DNA from: Liminaster sp017519885
GTDB lineage: Bacteria; Bacteroidota; Bacteroidia; Bacteroidales; UBA3663
Assembly: GCA_017519885.1 (NCBI GenBank)
Contig: JAFWRO010000033.1
Span: 50,706 to 114,705, forward strand
Direction of reading: 5' to 3'
DNA: 64,000 nucleotides
Of this stretch, positions 60,517 to 64,000 are shown in pieces (position 1 is the stretch's first letter; each line of letters begins with the position of its first letter). Position numbers and translations under genes: made by a program. The notes beneath the pieces are model-generated. The model worked only from the letters and a program-made list of their open reading frames with translations, searched no databases and was not told the DNA's origin.

Positions 60517-61854
60517 TCATTTGGTGAAAAGTTCCTGTACAGTGGCAATGCTCTCATTAGGGCAGATTACTACCACCTGGTCACCAGGCTGGATGTGCGT
60601 TTGACCTGTAACTGTCTGTCCAACGCCATTGCGCACCAGGCCACCCAAGGTTATACCCTTGGGCAAACGCAGCTCCATCACAGGCTTCAGTGTGATGGTA
60701 GCATTGTTCTGGGCAGTCAGATCCACCACTTCGGCATCGATCAGACTAAAGCATTTCGCATTGGTCTTGTCCGAATCGAGCAGAATTTGATAGATCGATG
60801 CCGCAGTAAGCGACTTCTTGTTGACTGTCGATCCGATGTTGAGGTTTTGTGCCATGGTGACCTGCTCGACATCGCCTACTTCGACAATACTCTTGCCCAC
60901 ACCCATCTTCTTGGCTGTCAGACAGGCCAGGATGTTCGAGTCGGAATCGGGTCCGACGGCTACAAACGTATCATGTTCGTTGATGTTGAGGTCCTGTAGG
61001 GTCTCGATATAGTTCTTCATACCCTTGATGACCTTGGCTTGCGGCACACTGTCCATCACATGGTTGGCATTGAGCTCGTCATCTTCGATGAAGACGATAT
61101 CATACTTCTTGTTCAGGTAGTAACAGAGCTGTATGCCCAGGCGGTTGCCGCCCAGCACGATGATGCGTCGCAGGTCGCGGTTCTTCTTGCCGCAGGCAAA
61201 ACGCACCACATCGGCCTTGTGGGGAAGGGTGACGAAATAGACCAGGTCTTCGTTCTGCACCACATCGTTGCCTCGAGGGATGATCAGGTCTTCGTCACGC
61301 CTGATGGCTGCCACGTGAAACGCTTCGTGGTGCATTCGTCCGATGTCCATGAGCTTTTGTCCGACGATGGGTGCACCATCGCGCACCTTCACGGCCAGGA
61401 GCAACAGGTTGCCGTCGCACAGCGAAACGCTCTGTCGTGCCCAGGGGCGTGCAATGGCGGCAGCGATGAACTGTCCGCCCAGCATCTCCGGGTAAACCAG
61501 GTCGCTGATGCCGATACGCTTATAGAATTCTGCCGAGTCAGCCTTCTGCGTCTCGTAGTTGTCCACACGAGCCATCGTCCTTCGTGCACCCAGGTTGGCA
61601 GCGAGGATGCATGCGTGGATGTTGGTGCTCTCGTCGGGCGTGACAGCAATGAAGAGGTTGCACTCAGGCACACCAGCCTCTTTCAGCGAATGGATGCTGG
61701 TGGGTTTGCCGACCATGGTCATCAGGTTCATGAACGTCAGCTGGCTGATGAGTTTGATGTCCGAATCCATCAGCACGACGTCATGATTCTCCTTGGCCAG
61801 CAGCTTGGCAAGATGTGTGCCCACTTCCTGGGCGCCTGCGATAACGATTTTCAT
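60517..61854 (-). CDS. trkA: Trk potassium transport regulator TrkA
   Basis: The 445-residue peripheral membrane protein gates TrkH by binding NAD(H) or ATP. It contains two RCK modules, each with a Rossmann part and a C-terminal TrkA_C part. The first begins MKIVIAGAQEVGTHLAKLLA with the Gly-rich loop and VVLMDSD. The second begins IIVLGGNRLGIQLCYYLN. In the first loop an E stands where G is usual (GAQEVG), a common variant. The last part (GLVRNGVGQTVTGQTHIQPG) is TrkA_C. It is followed by trkH after 7 bp. Confidence 0.94.
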   Translation of the reverse strand: MKIVIAGAQEVGTHLAKLLAKENHDVVLMDSDIKLISQLTFMNLMTMVGKPTSIHSLKEAGVPECNLFIAVTPDESTNIHACILAANLGARRTMARVDNYETQKADSAEFYKRIGISDLVYPEMLGGQFIAAAIARPWARQSVSLCDGNLLLLAVKVRDGAPIVGQKLMDIGRMHHEAFHVAAIRRDEDLIIPRGNDVVQNEDLVYFVTLPHKADVVRFACGKKNRDLRRIIVLGGNRLGIQLCYYLNKKYDIVFIEDDELNANHVMDSVPQAKVIKGMKNYIETLQDLNINEHDTFVAVGPDSDSNILACLTAKKMGVGKSIVEVGDVEQVTMAQNLNIGSTVNKKSLTAASIYQILLDSDKTNAKCFSLIDAEVVDLTAQNNATITLKPVMELRLPKGITLGGLVRNGVGQTVTGQTHIQPGDQVVVICPNESIATVQELFTK

Positions 61855-61922
61855 TCTCTAATCTCAAATTTCTCGGAATACTCTGAATACTCCGATCACT
61901 CCGATCACTCCAAGTCCTCCGA
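61855..61922. repeat. ACTCCGATC tandem repeat in the dxs-trkA spacer
   Basis: The spacer repeats words of 8-10 bases (TACTCTGAATACTCCGATC, ACTCCGATCACTCC, AAGTCCTCCGATCACTCCG), running up to the dxs stop codon. It separates two genes on the same strand and carries no promoter that I can recognise. Confidence 0.6.
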
Positions 61923-63866
61923 TCACTCCGCCACCGCCTTGGCGATGCTCGCGCCATCGATTCCGCAGATCTGCTGCAGCTCGCTCACACTACCCTGGGT
62001 GATGAACTCGTCCGGAATGCCCAGGCAACGGATCTTGCCCTCGTAGCCCTGGCGATTGGCCTCTTCGAGCACGGCACTGCCGAAACCTCCTGCCAAGGCG
62101 CCATCCTCGACGGTCACTATGCGCGTGTACCTTTTAAATATACGCGCGAGGAGTTCTACGTCGAGCGGTTTGCAGAACACCATGTCGTAGTGGGCAACGC
62201 CCTTCTTCGTCACGGTTCGGCCATCCTCCAAGGTCAGGCCTGCCTCTACCCTATCGATGGCCTTCTCGGCTTCCACGCCTATTGGGCCGAACGAAAGGAC
62301 GGCAGTATCACCATCACCTTCCCGAAGACAGTAGCCGCGACCTATCTCCACAGCCTCGAGGGCATTCTTCCATTTCGGGTTACCCTCGGCATCCTTGCCG
62401 CCGATGCTGCCGCGTCCGCGTGGATAACGTATCATGAAGGGGCCGTCGGCCACCTCCACGGCAGTCACCATCAGTTTGCGGAGCCAATGCTCATCGATGG
62501 GTGAGCAGACCGTCATACCGGGGATGGCACGGAAATACGGGATGTCGAGCACGCCGTGATGCGTCGGTCCGTCCGAACCGACCAGGCCCGCGCGATCCAG
62601 GCAGAACACCACGTGCAGATGTTGCAGCGCCACGTCGTTCACCACCTGGTCGATGGCGCGCTGCATGAAGGTCGAATAGATGTTGCAGAAGGGCAGCATG
62701 CCCTCCTTGGCCAGGCCTCCGCTGAAGGTCACGGCATGCTCCTCGGCGATGCCCACGTCGAAGGTGCGGTCGGGGAAGCGCTCCATCAGGTAGGTCATCG
62801 AGCAGCCCGTCGGCATAGCGGGTGTCACACCCACGATGCGCTTGTTCTTCTCGGCCAACTCGACCAGCGTCTTTCCGAAGACGTCCTGGAACTTGGGCGC
62901 CTGTCCCTCGGTCTGCTCCTTGATGCGTTCGCCGGTCACGGGGTCGAACTTGCCGGGTGCGTGCCAGATGGTCGCCTGTTCCTCGGCCTGCTGGAAGCCC
63001 TTGCCCTTGATGGTGCACACATGCAGCATCTTCGGTCCGCCGAGGTCCTTGATCTTGCGCAGGGTCTTCACGAGCGACACCACGTTGTGGCCATCCACGG
63101 GTCCGAAGTAGCGGATGTCGAGGCCTTCGAAGATGTTCTGTCGGCGCGAGAAGAGCGACTTCACGCTGTTGGTGAAGCGTATCAGCGCACGGCGCAGGCG
63201 ATCGCTGATCAAGCCATGTCGCTTCAGCGCATTGTAGGCCTTGTAGCGCAGCAGGTTGTAGCGCTGGCTGGTGGTGATGCGTGTCAGGTAGTGGTAGAGT
63301 GCACCCACGTTCTCGTCGATGGCCATCTGGTTGTCGTTGAGCAGGATGAGCAGGTCGTTGGGGTGCGACGAAGCATTGTTCAGGCCTTCGAAGGCCATTC
63401 CTCCGCTGATCGAAGCATCGCCGATCACGGCCACCACCTTTCGCTTGTTGCCTTCCAGGTTGTTAGCCACAGCCATGCCCAGGGCAGCCGAGATGCTGTT
63501 CGAGGCATGTCCCGTCGAGAACGTATCGTATTCGCTCTCCTTGGGGTTAGGGAATCCGCTCAGGCCACCCAGCTGGCGCAGGGTTGGGAACGAGTTGCGT
63601 CGGCCTGTCAGTATCTTATGTGCATAGGCCTGATGGCCCACATCCCACACCAGTCGGTCTTCGGGCGTGTCGTACACATAGTGCAGAGCCACGATGATCT
63701 CGATGGCGCCCAGGCTCGAAGCGAAGTGTCCGGGGTGGACGCTCACCTGTTCGATGATGAACTGTCGTAGCGCCTGGCAGACATCAGGCAGCTGCTCGAT
63801 GGGCAGTTTCCTGAGGTCGGCAGGACTATCGATTCGGTCCAGTATGTTCTTATATTTCTCTTCCAA
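61923..63866 (-). CDS. dxs: 1-deoxy-D-xylulose-5-phosphate synthase
   Basis: The 647-residue thiamine-diphosphate enzyme condenses pyruvate and glyceraldehyde phosphate, the entry to the MEP isoprenoid pathway. Visible are HPGHFASSLGAIEIIVALHY, DVGHQAYAHKILTGR, the cofactor motif GDASISGGMAFEGLNN with the closing NDNQMAI, then YFGPVDGHNV and HVCTIKGKGFQQAE. The transketolase-like second half has DVGIAEEHAVTFSGG, IRYPRGRGS, and the C-terminal domain TVEDGALAGGFGSAV. Length is usual. It heads a minus-strand run with trkA, trkH, ftsK, DUF4421 and the acyltransferase. Confidence 0.96.
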   Translation of the reverse strand: MEEKYKNILDRIDSPADLRKLPIEQLPDVCQALRQFIIEQVSVHPGHFASSLGAIEIIVALHYVYDTPEDRLVWDVGHQAYAHKILTGRRNSFPTLRQLGGLSGFPNPKESEYDTFSTGHASNSISAALGMAVANNLEGNKRKVVAVIGDASISGGMAFEGLNNASSHPNDLLILLNDNQMAIDENVGALYHYLTRITTSQRYNLLRYKAYNALKRHGLISDRLRRALIRFTNSVKSLFSRRQNIFEGLDIRYFGPVDGHNVVSLVKTLRKIKDLGGPKMLHVCTIKGKGFQQAEEQATIWHAPGKFDPVTGERIKEQTEGQAPKFQDVFGKTLVELAEKNKRIVGVTPAMPTGCSMTYLMERFPDRTFDVGIAEEHAVTFSGGLAKEGMLPFCNIYSTFMQRAIDQVVNDVALQHLHVVFCLDRAGLVGSDGPTHHGVLDIPYFRAIPGMTVCSPIDEHWLRKLMVTAVEVADGPFMIRYPRGRGSIGGKDAEGNPKWKNALEAVEIGRGYCLREGDGDTAVLSFGPIGVEAEKAIDRVEAGLTLEDGRTVTKKGVAHYDMVFCKPLDVELLARIFKRYTRIVTVEDGALAGGFGSAVLEEANRQGYEGKIRCLGIPDEFITQGSVSELQQICGIDGASIAKAVAE

Positions 63867-63892
63867 AGTTATATTCTATTTTAACCTTTTGA

Positions 63893-64000
63893 ACCCCTCA
63901 GAACCTTTCCAAAACGATGATGAACCGCTACAACGAGGAGACCGAGGAGCCCTCGCTCGCCGGCTACCTCGAGGAGGTCGCGCTCTACACCGACCTCGAC
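63893..64000 (+). pseudogene. GC-rich UvrD/PcrA-helicase-like fragment at the window edge
   Basis: From ATG 63917 the frame reads MMNRYNEETEEPSLAGYLEE, then VALYTDLD, and is still open at the edge. The segment SLAGYLEEVALYTDLD matches the part of UvrD/PcrA-type helicases before motif V, which lies deep inside those 700-residue proteins, so an ATG here cannot be the true start. The stretch is much richer in G and C than the spacer before it and uses GAG, CTC, GCC and GAC almost exclusively. It may be a broken gene, or a join of foreign sequence. The open frame begins after a TGA at 63890. Confidence 0.5.

Overview
The window looks like a chromosome segment of a carbohydrate-degrading Bacteroidales species, most likely a Prevotella-type gut or rumen bacterium. 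It carries SusC/SusD porin-lipoprotein pairs, membrane-bound hybrid-type regulators and BspA leucine-rich repeats. Its promoters are of the Bacteroidetes type (TTTG, about 20 bp, TAnnTTTG) and most genes lack a Shine-Dalgarno sequence. Spacers are AT-rich and genes moderately GC-rich. The species is not determined. Assignments rest on reading motifs by eye and on remembered family features; no database search was run.

Layout. (1) 3-722: end of a BspA-like surface protein, followed by a palindromic intergenic element. (2) 1200-13100: a polysaccharide utilisation locus with a SusR-like membrane regulator facing away from susC, susD, a GH144-type endo-beta-1,2-glucanase and a GH3 beta-glucosidase. 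The gene set fits beta-1,2-glucan breakdown. The divergent region holds four phased CGTAGT repeats directly upstream of the susC promoter and a leader of about 370 nt. (3) 13408-16368: a TonB-dependent-receptor-like barrel. (4) 16595-22794: housekeeping genes (cyclophilin, purM, a COG2509 flavoprotein coupled to radA, an SDR oxidoreductase). (5) 22923-27987: a two-gene operon of large secreted proteins. (6) 28218-33032: TPR-AraC regulator, GH43 and sodium symporter, a sugar locus without SusCD. (7) 33125-41351: tRNA-Thr(CGT), an EEP-family protein, rpsP, a small Spy-like protein, DPP IV, and the divergent polyamine pair nspC/speA. (8) 41352-43986: a carboxylesterase surrounded by orphan promoter-terminator units that look like small RNA genes. 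(9) 43987-47035: a PLP enzyme - cytidylyltransferase - LicD operon and a superoxide reductase. (10) 47160-51575: WYL regulator, GH43-like and GH9 enzymes. (11) 51689-63866: a small membrane protein, periplasmic cyclophilin, guaB, then a minus-strand run dxs-trkA-trkH-ftsK-DUF4421-acyltransferase. (12) From about 63,890 to the edge: a GC-rich UvrD/PcrA-like fragment that does not read like its surroundings.

Most unusual content. Three intergenic elements (near 4367, 13158 and 16458) share an outer stem and a GGTGC/GCACC hairpin. Two of them also share a variable long hairpin, a GCGCAC segment and a small closing hairpin, so they fold as a four-way junction with compensatory changes. Four orphan transcription units (17473-17578 plus; 41371-41544, 43171-43321 and 43529-43640 minus) have good promoters and strong terminators but no reading frame. 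The HisC/CobD-like - LicC-like - LicD operon may make a CDP-activated amino-alcohol and attach it to the cell surface. A tandem decamer has expanded inside purM.
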